Shown here in pieces: positions 1 through 7,109 of a stretch of 13,030 bases of DNA. How positions within the stretch are numbered: position 1 is the first letter of the stretch; each line of letters begins with the position of its first letter. The stretch comes from Desulfobacterales bacterium (GTDB lineage Bacteria; Desulfobacterota; Desulfobacteria; Desulfobacterales; ETH-SRB1). Below the pieces are notes generated by a model. The model worked only from the letters and a program-made list of their open reading frames with translations. It was not told where the DNA came from and did not search any database. Position numbers and translations under genes: made by a program. The stretch is from positions 1-13,030 of the forward strand of contig DAOVDN010000006.1 in assembly GCA_030669465.1 (NCBI GenBank), read 5' to 3'.

Positions 1-2265
1 GAAGGTATTGTTGCCGAAGATATCCAGAGAAGCTTGCAGTCCCTGGGATATGTTGTTTCTGCTGTGGTTTCTTCCGGAGAGAATGCCGTGCAAAAGGCGG
101 AAGAGAATATGCCCGACCTTGTGCTTATGGATATTGTCTTAAAGGGTGAGATGAACGGCATTTCCGCTGCAGATCAAATACATTCCCGCTTCAATATTCC
201 CGTTATCTATATAACCGCTTATACGGATAAAAAAACTCTTGAGCGGGCAAAACTGACCGAGCCGTTTGGATATATTGTAAAGCCCTTTGAGGAGAGAGAA
301 TTACAGACCGCTGTGGAGATAGCTCTTTATAAATCCAAAATGGAGAAGAAGTTAAGAGAGAGTAAAGAGTGGCTTTCGACAATACTCAAAAGCATCGGTG
401 ACGCGGTAATCGTTACAGACAAACAAGGGTGCGTGAAATTCATGAATAGTGTTGCCGAGTCCCTAACCGGATGGAAGGAGGAAGAGGCAGCAGGAAGCTA
501 TCTGAGGAATGTCCTTAATATTGTAAACGAAGAGACGCGGCAGCAGGTAGAGGACCCGGCAGCAAAGGTAATTAAAGAAGGCATCGTTGTAGGTCTGGCC
601 AATCATACTCTATTGATAGCCAGAGACGGAACCGAGATACCGATTGATGACAGCGGTGCGCCGATCAGAGATGCTAGGGGAAATATCAATGGTGTTGTTG
701 TGGTCTTTCATGACATTATCGAACGGAGAAAGTCCGAAAAGGCGCTGAAGGAATCGGAAAAACGTTACAGGGCTTTATATGAGAATGCTTTGGCCGGAAT
801 ATACCGAAGCCGTATAAGCGATGGCAAGATCATAATGGCAAATCAAGTTGCGGCCGATATCCTGGGTTGCGATTCTATTGAGGAGTTAACCGGAGAGTTT
901 GTATTTGGCGAGAGTTATTCTTCGGAAAGAAGAGAGGAACTGCTTAAGAGACTGGAGAAATATGGGGCTGTCTCGGATTTTGAAATTCGGGTTACCCGCA
1001 AGGACGGAAAAAAAGCGGATTTAGTTATAACGGCAAAGATTTATCCGGAAGAGGATTACATAGAAGGCGCTATGATTGACGTTACCGACAAAAAGCGTCT
1101 TGAGGCTCAGCTTCAACAAGCCCAAAAAATGGAGTCCATCGGCACCCTTGCAGGAGGGATCGCCCATGATTTTAATAACCTGCTCATGGGTATTCAGGGA
1201 TACATCTCCTTGATGCTAAACGATCTTGATCCGAGCCATTCTCATTATAAGAGGCTTAAAGGTATCGAAGAACAGGTAAAAAGCGGGGCAGAACTGGCTG
1301 CTCAGCTTTTAGGGTTTGCCAGGGCCGGAAAATATGATGTTAAACCGACAGACATCAATGAAGTACTTGGAAAGAGCGCCCAGATGTTTGGGCGTACAAA
1401 AAAAGAGATCGCAATCAGAGAAAAATACGCTCAGGATCTTTGGACGGTGGAAGTTGATCGGGGGCAGATCGAACAGGTCATTTTGAACATTTTTGTAAAC
1501 GCATGGCAGGCTATGCCAAGAGGCGGAGATCTTTATGTGGAGACGAGCAATACAGTCCTTGACGAAAGCCATGCCGGGCCTTACAGGGTGCGCCCCGGAA
1601 GATATGTCAGGATATCGATTACCGATACCGGTACTGGTATGGATGAAGAGACAAAAAAGCGGATATTTGATCCCTTCTTTACAACAAAAGAGATAGGGAG
1701 AGGTACCGGCCTTGGGTTGGCTTCAGCCTATGGTATTATTAAAAATCATGATGGTATGATTGATATTTACAGCGAAAAAGGCCGCGGCTCTACTTTTAAT
1801 ATCTATCTGCCGGCAGTAGAAGCAACCGTCACAGCGAAGCAGCCATTGCCCGGCGATGAAGAGATGAGACATGGAAAAGAGACAATCCTTTTAGTTGATG
1901 ACCAACAGATTGTTTTAGACGTAGGGAAAGAGATGCTAAGGAAACTGGGGTACAATGTGTTTCCGGCATCAGGTGGTGACGAAGCAATTGAGGTCTACAA
2001 GGCCAATAAGGATAAGATCGATCTGGTTATTCTTGATATAATTATGCCTGGTATGGATGGCGGAGAAACTTACGACGTTTTAAAGAGAATCAATCCTGGT
2101 ATAACGGTTATCCTTTCCAGCGGATACAATATTAATGGAAGAGCGATGGAAATTATGAGACAGGGCGCAAATGATTTTATTCAGAAACCATTTACCATGA
2201 AAGAACTCTCTTATAAGATAAGGGAGGTGCTGGATGGAAAAGATGCTGATATTTCATTAAATTAA
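1..2265 (+). CDS. Hybrid sensor histidine kinase REC-PAS-PAS-HisKA-HATPase-REC (5' partial)
   Basis: The frame is open from base 1, and the first residues (EGIVAEDI) already read as the start of a receiver domain, so the true start lies upstream; the TTG at 34 is not the start. Residues are numbered from that TTG. The first receiver carries phospho-acceptor Asp33, Thr61 and Lys83. Two PAS domains follow (about 110-230 and 240-355). The dimerisation/phosphotransfer helix has His378 in GGIAHDFNN. The ATPase domain shows the N box (Asn489), DTGTG at 531-535 and GTGLGLA at 557-563. A second receiver has Asp622/Asp623, Asp668 and Lys718. No membrane segment is visible, so it is probably a cytoplasmic sensor. 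Known for the family: ATP-dependent autophosphorylation on His, then transfer to an Asp. The N-terminal receiver suggests input from another kinase (inference). The signal and target are unknown. The domain calls are firm; no partner gene is in the window. Confidence 0.95.
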   Translation, partial: EGIVAEDIQRSLQSLGYVVSAVVSSGENAVQKAEENMPDLVLMDIVLKGEMNGISAADQIHSRFNIPVIYITAYTDKKTLERAKLTEPFGYIVKPFEERELQTAVEIALYKSKMEKKLRESKEWLSTILKSIGDAVIVTDKQGCVKFMNSVAESLTGWKEEEAAGSYLRNVLNIVNEETRQQVEDPAAKVIKEGIVVGLANHTLLIARDGTEIPIDDSGAPIRDARGNINGVVVVFHDIIERRKSEKALKESEKRYRALYENALAGIYRSRISDGKIIMANQVAADILGCDSIEELTGEFVFGESYSSERREELLKRLEKYGAVSDFEIRVTRKDGKKADLVITAKIYPEEDYIEGAMIDVTDKKRLEAQLQQAQKMESIGTLAGGIAHDFNNLLMGIQGYISLMLNDLDPSHSHYKRLKGIEEQVKSGAELAAQLLGFARAGKYDVKPTDINEVLGKSAQMFGRTKKEIAIREKYAQDLWTVEVDRGQIEQVILNIFVNAWQAMPRGGDLYVETSNTVLDESHAGPYRVRPGRYVRISITDTGTGMDEETKKRIFDPFFTTKEIGRGTGLGLASAYGIIKNHDGMIDIYSEKGRGSTFNIYLPAVEATVTAKQPLPGDEEMRHGKETILLVDDQQIVLDVGKEMLRKLGYNVFPASGGDEAIEVYKANKDKIDLVILDIIMPGMDGGETYDVLKRINPGITVILSSGYNINGRAMEIMRQGANDFIQKPFTMKELSYKIREVLDGKDADISLN

Positions 2266-2276
2266 TAGAGATGCGA

Positions 2277-2461
2277 GTAAGCTCTCAATAAGTTCGGACA
2301 AAACCCTTCTTCGTAGGGGCGGGTTTATCCCGCCCGTGTTCATTGCGGCGCAAAGTTCCTGTGGTGGATGCCGGCCCGAAGCTCTGACGGGCGGGATAAA
2401 CCCGCCCCTACGTTAAGAGCATACGGGTTCGGGCATCGGGTATCGGTTATTGAGAACTTAC
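2277..2461. repeat. MITE-like element, complete copy (A)
   Basis: This fills the gap between the kinase gene and nadD. The ends are imperfect terminal inverted repeats: GTAAGCTCTCAATAA at 2277-2291 and, on the other strand, GTAAGTTCTCAATAA at 2447-2461. Inside are two oppositely oriented copies of a 26-bp hairpin (2312-2337 and 2387-2412), each with the self-complementary core GGGCGGGTTTATCCCGCCC. Because the two copies are inverse, they could also pair with each other in a longer cruciform. No protein is encoded. I see no obvious target-site duplication. The same units recur at 5090-5160 and 5494-5735. The right end reaches to 22 bases before the nadD start. Confidence 0.85.
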
Positions 2462-2483
2462 AGGTATGGAGCTTGTGTTTATA

Positions 2484-3161
2484 ATGCGTGTAGGGCTGTT
2501 TGGAGGTACATTTAATCCGATTCATCTGGGACATCTTCGGGCTGTCTGGAAAGTAAAAGAGGGGTTTGCCCTGGATAAGATCTACCTTATTCCATCCGCT
2601 ATTCCGCCGCACAAGGAGTCAGAAGGTGTGGCTCATGCGCAAGATCGTATTGAGATGATCCGTCTTGCTGTTTCAAGCTATCCTGCCCTTATGGAATCAG
2701 TTGTTGTTTCCGATGTTGAGTTGAAGCGGTCAGGACCTTCATATACAATTGATACTGTACGCCATTTTAAATCCATTTTGCCTGAAGATACCAGACTCTA
2801 TCTTATCATTGGGATTGATGCTTTTCTTGAGATAGATACATGGAAATCTTATATGGATCTTTTTCTGCTTACTCCTTTTATTATTATGACACGACCGTGT
2901 AGTGGGCGCAATTACACTTCTGCAAAGAAAGAGACTATTGGAGATTATCTAAGGTCCAGGATATCGGATGGCTACACTTTTTCCTCTTTACATTCATGTT
3001 ATGTTCACGATGAAAAAGAGCCGGTTTTTATCTTCGATGTAACACCAATGGACATTTCATCAACAAAAATCCGTAAACTTATTAAAAAAGGCAGAACCAT
3101 TAAATCTCTGGTGCCTGAAAAGGTGGAGGGTTTTATAAAAACTAGAGGGCTTTATCTATGA
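2484..3161 (+). CDS. nadD: Nicotinate-nucleotide adenylyltransferase
   Basis: NadD adenylylates nicotinate mononucleotide with ATP to deamido-NAD, the penultimate step of NAD synthesis, in the cytoplasm. The 225-aa product has the nucleotidyltransferase signature GGTFNPIHLGHL at residues 7-18 (with the HxGH motif), PPHK at 41-44 and the C-terminal ISSTKIR at 191-197. The length is normal for the family. An ATG at 2466 is in frame, but I chose 2484 because family members begin directly with the Rossmann strand (MRVGLFGG) and GGAG lies 11 bases upstream; the earlier ATG abuts the repeat element and has no evident ribosome site. The stop overlaps the rsfS start by 4 bases, so translation is probably coupled. 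NadD next to RsfS is a common bacterial arrangement. Confidence 0.95.
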   Translation: MRVGLFGGTFNPIHLGHLRAVWKVKEGFALDKIYLIPSAIPPHKESEGVAHAQDRIEMIRLAVSSYPALMESVVVSDVELKRSGPSYTIDTVRHFKSILPEDTRLYLIIGIDAFLEIDTWKSYMDLFLLTPFIIMTRPCSGRNYTSAKKETIGDYLRSRISDGYTFSSLHSCYVHDEKEPVFIFDVTPMDISSTKIRKLIKKGRTIKSLVPEKVEGFIKTRGLYL

Positions 3162-3511
3162 CTTATGACCCTGATCTATCTCTTGATCTTTATGTTAAAG
3201 CGGTTTTGGGAAGAAAAGCCATCGATCTTGTGATACTCGACGTCCGGGAACTTACTTCTATTGCAGATGTGTTTATCGTTTGCAGCGGACGTTCAAATCG
3301 TCACGTCAAGGCAATTGCGGAATTTATTCAGGTGGATCTTAAAAGCCAGGGAATAAAACCGCTGAACATAGAAGGTAAGGAAAAAGGACACTGGATTGTG
3401 CTTGATTATGGTCATGTGGTTATTCATGTTTTTTATGAACCGGTGCGCAGTTTTTATGATCTTGAAGGGCTTTGGACAGATGCGAAAAGAATTGAAGATG
3501 TGAAAGCATAA
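3158..3511 (+). CDS. rsfS: Ribosomal silencing factor RsfS
   Basis: RsfS binds uL14 on the large ribosomal subunit and blocks subunit joining, lowering translation when nutrients are scarce (known for the family). The 117-aa product matches the usual length and shows the conserved core: DLVILDVRELTSIADVFIV (residues 23-41), CSGRSNRHVKAIAE (42-55), GKEKGHWIVLDYG (73-85), then VVIHVF and RSFYDLEGLW (97-106). Its ATG overlaps the nadD TGA, and gpmI starts 5 bases after its stop, so nadD-rsfS-gpmI should be one transcript. Nothing is missing or odd. Cofactor synthesis, ribosome silencing and glycolysis sharing one message fits a link to nutrient state, but that link is inference. Confidence 0.95.
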   Translation: MTYDPDLSLDLYVKAVLGRKAIDLVILDVRELTSIADVFIVCSGRSNRHVKAIAEFIQVDLKSQGIKPLNIEGKEKGHWIVLDYGHVVIHVFYEPVRSFYDLEGLWTDAKRIEDVKA

Positions 3512-3516
3512 GCTAT

Positions 3517-5061
3517 ATGAAAAATAATCCAAGACCTTGCATGCTGATGATTCTGGATGGATGGGGGATTAATACTTCCAGGGAAGGGAATGCTGTTTTT
3601 CTCGCCAGGACTCCCTGCTTGGACAGGCTCAAAGAAGAATACCCCAATACCCAGCTTTTGTGTTCCGGTGAAGCTGTGGGACTCCCAAATGGAATTATGG
3701 GTAATTCCGAGGTGGGGCATCTTAATATTGGCGCCGGCAGGGTCGTCTATCAGAATATTCTAAGGATCGATTCCGCAATCAGTAGCGGAAAATTCTTCGA
3801 AAATGATGCATTGAATTCTGTAATGTCTAAGGTAAGAGCTAATAATTCAGCGCTTCATCTGATGGGGCTTGTTTCAGATGGTTGTGTACATAGCCGGCTG
3901 AACCATCTCTTTGCTCTGCTGGATATGGCTAACAAAAAAGGGCTGACCAATGTTTATGTGCATGCGATACTCGACGGCCGCGATACGTCTCCTGACAGTG
4001 GAGCTGGGTACTTAAAGAGTTTGCAGGGGCATATGAATACAATCGATTTCGGCGCCATTGCGACTATTTGCGGGCGCTTTTACGCAATGGATCGCGACAA
4101 CAGGTGGGACCGGACGGAAAAGGCTTTTCGTCTTTATACCCGGGGTGAAGGGATTAAGGAAAAGGATCCTGTAGAAGCGGTAAGAAATGCTTACCTGCGG
4201 GATGAAACCGATGAATTTGTCCGCCCTCTTGTAATGACGGATGAGGATGCAAATCCATTGGCAACAGTTCAGGATGGTGACGGGATCATCTTCTTTAATT
4301 TCCGTGCAGATCGTGCCAGGCAGATCGCAAGCGCTTTTACAGACCACGCTTTTGAATTTTTTAAAAGAGGGCTATTTCCTGAACTTTGCGACTTTGTTTG
4401 CATGACTCTGTATGATAAGAAGTTTACTCTGCCTGTAGCTTTCCCGCCGGTTTATATGGACGGAATTCTCGGTGAGGTGATAAGCAAACATGGATTAAGG
4501 CAGCTTAGAATAGCGGAAACAGAAAAATATGCCCACGTTACTTACTTTTTTAATGGTGGCGTGGAAAAACCTTTTCCGCTTGAAGATCGATGTTTAATTC
4601 CATCACCACGCGAGATTTCAACCTACGACCAGAAACCGGAGATGAGTGCCTACCTGGTAGCCGAAGAAGTTATTTTGCGACTCCGGTCTAATAATTATGA
4701 CATGATCGTGCTTAACTTTGCCAATATGGATATGGTGGGTCATACAGGTCTACTCAATGCGGCGATCAAAGCATGCGAGTCGGTTGACAGATGTGTTGAA
4801 AAAGTCGTTAACAGTGTAAAGGCGCAAGGTGGCGTTGTTCTGATTACCGCTGATCATGGGAATGCAGAAGAGATGATCGATAAAGATGGACACGTTCATA
4901 CCGCTCATACCACCAATCCTGTTCCCTTTATACTCGTTGATGATACACAAAAGGATGTTGGCTTACGATCAGGTATTCTTGGAGATATTGCTCCTACGAT
5001 CCTTGACATCATGGGCATAGACAGGTCTGAGCAGATGACAGGAAGGTCTCTGATTCTGTAG
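3517..5061 (+). CDS. gpmI: 2,3-bisphosphoglycerate-independent phosphoglycerate mutase
   Basis: GpmI interconverts 3- and 2-phosphoglycerate in glycolysis and gluconeogenesis through a phosphoserine intermediate and two Mn ions, in the cytoplasm. The 514-aa product is full length. Visible catalytic residues are Asp14 (MILDGWG), nucleophile Ser64 (GNSEVGHLNIGAG), Asp405 and His409 (NMDMVGHTG), Asp446 and His447 (TADHGNAEEM) and His464 (HTAHTTNP). All sit at a constant +2 offset from the classical Bacillus enzyme numbering as I recall it. Substrate-loop motifs DGRDTSPDSG and FFNFRADRAR are also present. The start follows rsfS by 5 bases with only a weak ribosome site, suggesting translational coupling. 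It is not the unrelated cofactor-dependent GpmA type. Confidence 0.97.
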   Translation: MKNNPRPCMLMILDGWGINTSREGNAVFLARTPCLDRLKEEYPNTQLLCSGEAVGLPNGIMGNSEVGHLNIGAGRVVYQNILRIDSAISSGKFFENDALNSVMSKVRANNSALHLMGLVSDGCVHSRLNHLFALLDMANKKGLTNVYVHAILDGRDTSPDSGAGYLKSLQGHMNTIDFGAIATICGRFYAMDRDNRWDRTEKAFRLYTRGEGIKEKDPVEAVRNAYLRDETDEFVRPLVMTDEDANPLATVQDGDGIIFFNFRADRARQIASAFTDHAFEFFKRGLFPELCDFVCMTLYDKKFTLPVAFPPVYMDGILGEVISKHGLRQLRIAETEKYAHVTYFFNGGVEKPFPLEDRCLIPSPREISTYDQKPEMSAYLVAEEVILRLRSNNYDMIVLNFANMDMVGHTGLLNAAIKACESVDRCVEKVVNSVKAQGGVVLITADHGNAEEMIDKDGHVHTAHTTNPVPFILVDDTQKDVGLRSGILGDIAPTILDIMGIDRSEQMTGRSLIL

Positions 5062-5089
5062 CGGACGTTAACCCCGAACTTCTGAACCC

Positions 5090-5160
5090 TGTGTTGCAAT
5101 GAACAACAGGCGGGATAAACCCGCCCCTACAAGACTGGTCCGAACTTTTTGAGAAGTTAC
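5090..5160. repeat. MITE-like element, half copy (B)
   Basis: This matches one half of the element at 2277-2461 read on the other strand. It has one hairpin unit (5106-5130, core GGCGGGATAAACCCGCC) and one terminal repeat at 5140-5160, which on the minus strand reads GTAACTTCTCAAAAAGTTCG. The other half is missing: homology fades about 30 bases after the gpmI stop. It is probably a truncated copy fixed in the gpmI 3' untranslated region. Confidence 0.75.
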
Positions 5161-5166
5161 TTTTTT
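5143..5166 (+). terminator. Possible weak intrinsic terminator after gpmI
   Basis: The end of repeat copy B contains AACTT (5143-5147) and AAGTT (5154-5158), which can pair over a 6-base loop. AC and six T residues follow at once (5161-5166). The stem is short and AT-rich, so termination would be weak. The GC-rich hairpin at 5106-5130 upstream may contribute. It would separate gpmI from the small gene at 5255. Confidence 0.3.
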
Positions 5167-5167
5167 C

Positions 5168-5198
5168 TTTACTTAGTCCCTGATTATTGTTATATAAT
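5168..5198 (+). promoter_or_regulatory. Candidate sigma70-type promoter for the 51-aa gene
   Basis: A perfect TATAAT lies at 5193-5198, with a -35-like TTTACT at 5168-5173 or TTACTT at 5169-5174 (spacing 19 or 18). The region is AT-rich and ends about 55 bases before the ATG at 5255. The -10 match is good and the -35 poor. A dedicated promoter fits the isolation of the small gene between repeat copies. Confidence 0.45.
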
Positions 5199-5254
5199 TA
5201 TTTTGTTGTAACTAAAGTTGTCTTTAAAAACAAAGCTTACAGGAGGTTTGTAAA

Positions 5255-5410
5255 ATGGACATCAGTAGAAAGTTGGGCATCCTGGTTTTTTGTGCTGTGC
5301 CGGCCATTATTGGCGGCGGTATTGTTTACGATATTTTTGGCAGCTACACGCCGGTTTTCATATACGAAGCGCTTCTTTTGCTTGTAGCCGGTGGAATTGT
5401 CAGCAAGTAA
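5255..5410 (+). CDS. Small hydrophobic membrane protein, 51 aa, unknown function
   Basis: I do not recognise this as a named gene. It is supported by a near-perfect ribosome binding site, AGGAGG at 5241-5246, eight bases before the ATG, and by a candidate promoter upstream. The product begins MDISRKLG, then has a hydrophobic stretch at about residues 8-27 (including PAIIGGGIVY), a short polar turn (DIFGSYTP) and a second hydrophobic stretch at about 34-49, ending in SK. It reads as a two-helix hairpin in the inner membrane with one Cys (13) and a glycine triplet (20-22) that could allow tight helix packing. There is no cleavable signal-peptide site. It stands alone between repeat copies, 193 bases after gpmI and 467 before the next gene. 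It could be a small subunit, a toxin-like peptide or a regulator; the sequence does not decide. Confidence 0.7.
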   Translation: MDISRKLGILVFCAVPAIIGGGIVYDIFGSYTPVFIYEALLLLVAGGIVSK

Positions 5411-5493
5411 AAAGCTTCTATTTTAACTTAGCACAATACCTTTCTTAAGTATTGATGGTTTCGTAAAAAAACGAACTTACTACAGAGAACACA

Positions 5494-5735
5494 GTAACAT
5501 CTCAATAAGTTCGGGGCGGCTTCAGTGTAAGCGCTATGGATCTCAATGCGATATCCGATGCCCGAACCCGCATGCTCTCAACGTAGGGGCGGGTTTATCC
5601 CGCCCGTCAGAGCCAAGTGGGCCAAGAGCTCGTAACAATCACAGCATACCTCGGGCCGGCATCCACCACAGGAACATGGTGCAGCAATGGACACAGGCGG
5701 GATAAACCCGCCCCTACGAGAAAGGGTCTTGTCCT
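5494..5735. repeat. MITE-like element, rearranged copy (C)
   Basis: Most of the 467-base gap 5411-5877 is this element, in the opposite orientation to copy A. It has hairpin units at 5582-5607 and 5693-5718. Between them is GGGCCGGCATCCACCACAGG (from 5653), the exact reverse complement of the interior of copy A. Relative to A it carries about 33 extra bases between the first hairpin and that block. A terminal repeat at 5494-5514 lies outside a second end-like sequence at 5527-5562, so the left end looks doubled or nested. The right end loses homology after about 5735, so it is truncated. I see no gene or clear regulatory site in the rest of the gap (5411-5493 and 5736-5877). Confidence 0.8.
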
Positions 5736-5877
5736 CATCCCCAACATTATCCTGCGAAAATCTCCAGCCGGCAACAGGCAACAGAGGGTGCAACTAGAAG
5801 TGTTGGTTACTAAATAATGCACAGGCATACCGGGCTGGAGCCTGCCCTATCAGAATTCCTTAATTTTTGGATGCGCT

Positions 5878-6963
5878 ATGCAAGATAGAACTTCCAGTGA
5901 TGCTATTTTGTGGTTTTTCCTGGCCATTTTTCTTGTTTCTATTTTCATGCTTGGCCGGCTTCTGTGGCCATTTGTGTCAATTATTGTTCTTGCCTCTGTT
6001 GTGGCAGGTGTCTTCAACCCTGTTTACAGTTTTTTTAACAGAAAAATAAATTCTTCCTGCGCATCTTTTATAACGTGTATTTTTGTATTTTTTATTCTGT
6101 TTGTTCCGATAAGCTTTTTTGTGAGCATATTATCGAAAGAAGCTTATGATCTGTATCTTACGGCAAAAAGCGCAGTATTTAGCGATCAGATCAGAAGCCT
6201 TCTTGAAAGCAGCAGGATTCTTGAAAGAGCAAACCTTCTCCTTTCAAATTTCAAAATAGAAGTTACCGGTGAAGAATTCAACAAAGCAGTTTCACAACTA
6301 GGTAAAACAGTCGGCTTTTTTTTGTATGAGCAGGCCAGCTCTATAGTTTCGAATGTGCTTAAGTTATTAGTAAACTTTTTTCTTATGCTGCTCGTTATCT
6401 ACTTTCTTTTAATCGATGGCAACAAACTTGTTTCATTCATAACCGATCTTTCACCGCTGCCAGTGGAACAAAATGAAAAGCTTATTCAAAAGTTTAAGGA
6501 TATGGCAGGCGCCGTTCTTATTGGCAATGGACTTGGTGGCTTGATTCAGGGTGTGCTGGGCAGCATCGTTTTTATGCTGTTTGGTTTAAAATCACCCTTT
6601 CTGTGGGGCGCAATAATGGCTCTGCTTGCATTTCTTCCGATTGTGGGAATAGGAGCTGTGTTTATTCCCGCAGCTATTTACCTTTTTCTGAATGGAAGGA
6701 TTGCGGCGAGTATATTTTTTGTTATTTTTTACATAGTTCTTTCCAGTAGTATCGAATATTTCTTTAAGCCCAAGCTGGTGGGTGAGCGCGTAAAAATGCA
6801 TGCACTTCTTGTGTTTTTTTCCGTAATGGGCGGATTGAAACTGTTCGGGATACTGGGCATTATTTACGGTCCCCTTGTTGCAACCGCATTTTTGACATTA
6901 ACGGATATTTATCATTTAAATTACCGAAGACTGGTTGATCATAATAGGAATTTAGGAATTTAG
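5878..6963 (+). CDS. AI-2E family (PerM/TqsA-like) membrane transporter
   Basis: This 361-aa polytopic inner-membrane protein has the usual length for the family. Hydrophobic segments are at about 9-29, 31-48, 61-85, 158-179, 211-236, 241-271, 275-291 and 308-345. A large soluble region lies between the third and fourth (about 86-157), as is typical. The conserved second half is clear: GNGLGGLIQG (216-225), AFLPIVGIGAVFIPA (251-265), FKPKLVG (296-302) and the glycine-rich GGLKLFGILGIIYGP (318-332). Family members are proposed exporters of autoinducer-2 or other small solutes, or Na+/H+ antiporters; the substrate here cannot be read from sequence. The ATG at 5878 is followed directly by the first membrane segment, but its ribosome site is weak. 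The last codons and the stop lie inside an 8-bp tandem repeat. Confidence 0.9.
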   Translation: MQDRTSSDAILWFFLAIFLVSIFMLGRLLWPFVSIIVLASVVAGVFNPVYSFFNRKINSSCASFITCIFVFFILFVPISFFVSILSKEAYDLYLTAKSAVFSDQIRSLLESSRILERANLLLSNFKIEVTGEEFNKAVSQLGKTVGFFLYEQASSIVSNVLKLLVNFFLMLLVIYFLLIDGNKLVSFITDLSPLPVEQNEKLIQKFKDMAGAVLIGNGLGGLIQGVLGSIVFMLFGLKSPFLWGAIMALLAFLPIVGIGAVFIPAAIYLFLNGRIAASIFFVIFYIVLSSSIEYFFKPKLVGERVKMHALLVFFSVMGGLKLFGILGIIYGPLVATAFLTLTDIYHLNYRRLVDHNRNLGI

Positions 6964-6977
6964 GAATTTAGGAATTA
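6946..6977. repeat. 8-bp tandem repeat, four units, over a stop codon
   Basis: There are four consecutive copies of AGGAATTT (the last ends in A). The repeat encodes the final residues (RNLGI) of the AI-2E-family gene and its TAG stop at 6961-6963, then continues 14 bases beyond. Because the array is periodic, losing one unit would still leave a TAG in frame. Confidence 0.9.
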
Positions 6978-6992
6978 AAATCAGTAGAATAC

Positions 6993-7040
6993 CCTCAATC
7001 CCTCAATCCCTCAATCCCCAAATTCCTCAATTTATCAATC
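6993..7040. repeat. 8-bp tandem repeat, CCTCAATC type
   Basis: Three perfect copies of CCTCAATC (6993-7016) are followed by three degenerate units (CCCAAATT, CCTCAATT, TATCAATC). AAATTCCT at 7020-7027 is the reverse complement of the AGGAATTT unit at 6946-6977, so the two arrays could form a hairpin across a 15-base gap. The remaining stretch up to gyrA (7041-7109) shows no convincing promoter. Confidence 0.85.
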
Positions 7041-7109
7041 ATATGCTTCCTTTGTGCCCTAGTGTCTTAGTGGCTGAACTGTTATCAAAAATCCAAAACA
7101 GGTGTTCAT

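Noticed and set aside
2466..2483. Earlier ATG for nadD
   Set aside because: It would add MELVFI before the conserved MRVGLFGG start and lacks a ribosome site; the GGAG needed for the start at 2484 lies within this stretch.
2340..2612. Minus-strand frame of 90 codons
   Set aside because: It overlaps the start of nadD and the repeat element A, and has no domain character or ribosome site.
5420..5475. Terminator after the 51-aa gene
   Set aside because: Only 5-bp imperfect stems (around AATAC...GTATT and TTCGT...ACGAA) without a proper T-run; too weak to call.
5578..5828. Open frames on both strands of about 65-73 codons in the gap before the AI-2E-family gene
   Set aside because: They are read through the palindromic repeat element C, whose near-symmetry keeps frames open on both strands. 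They have no ribosome sites and no protein-like composition.
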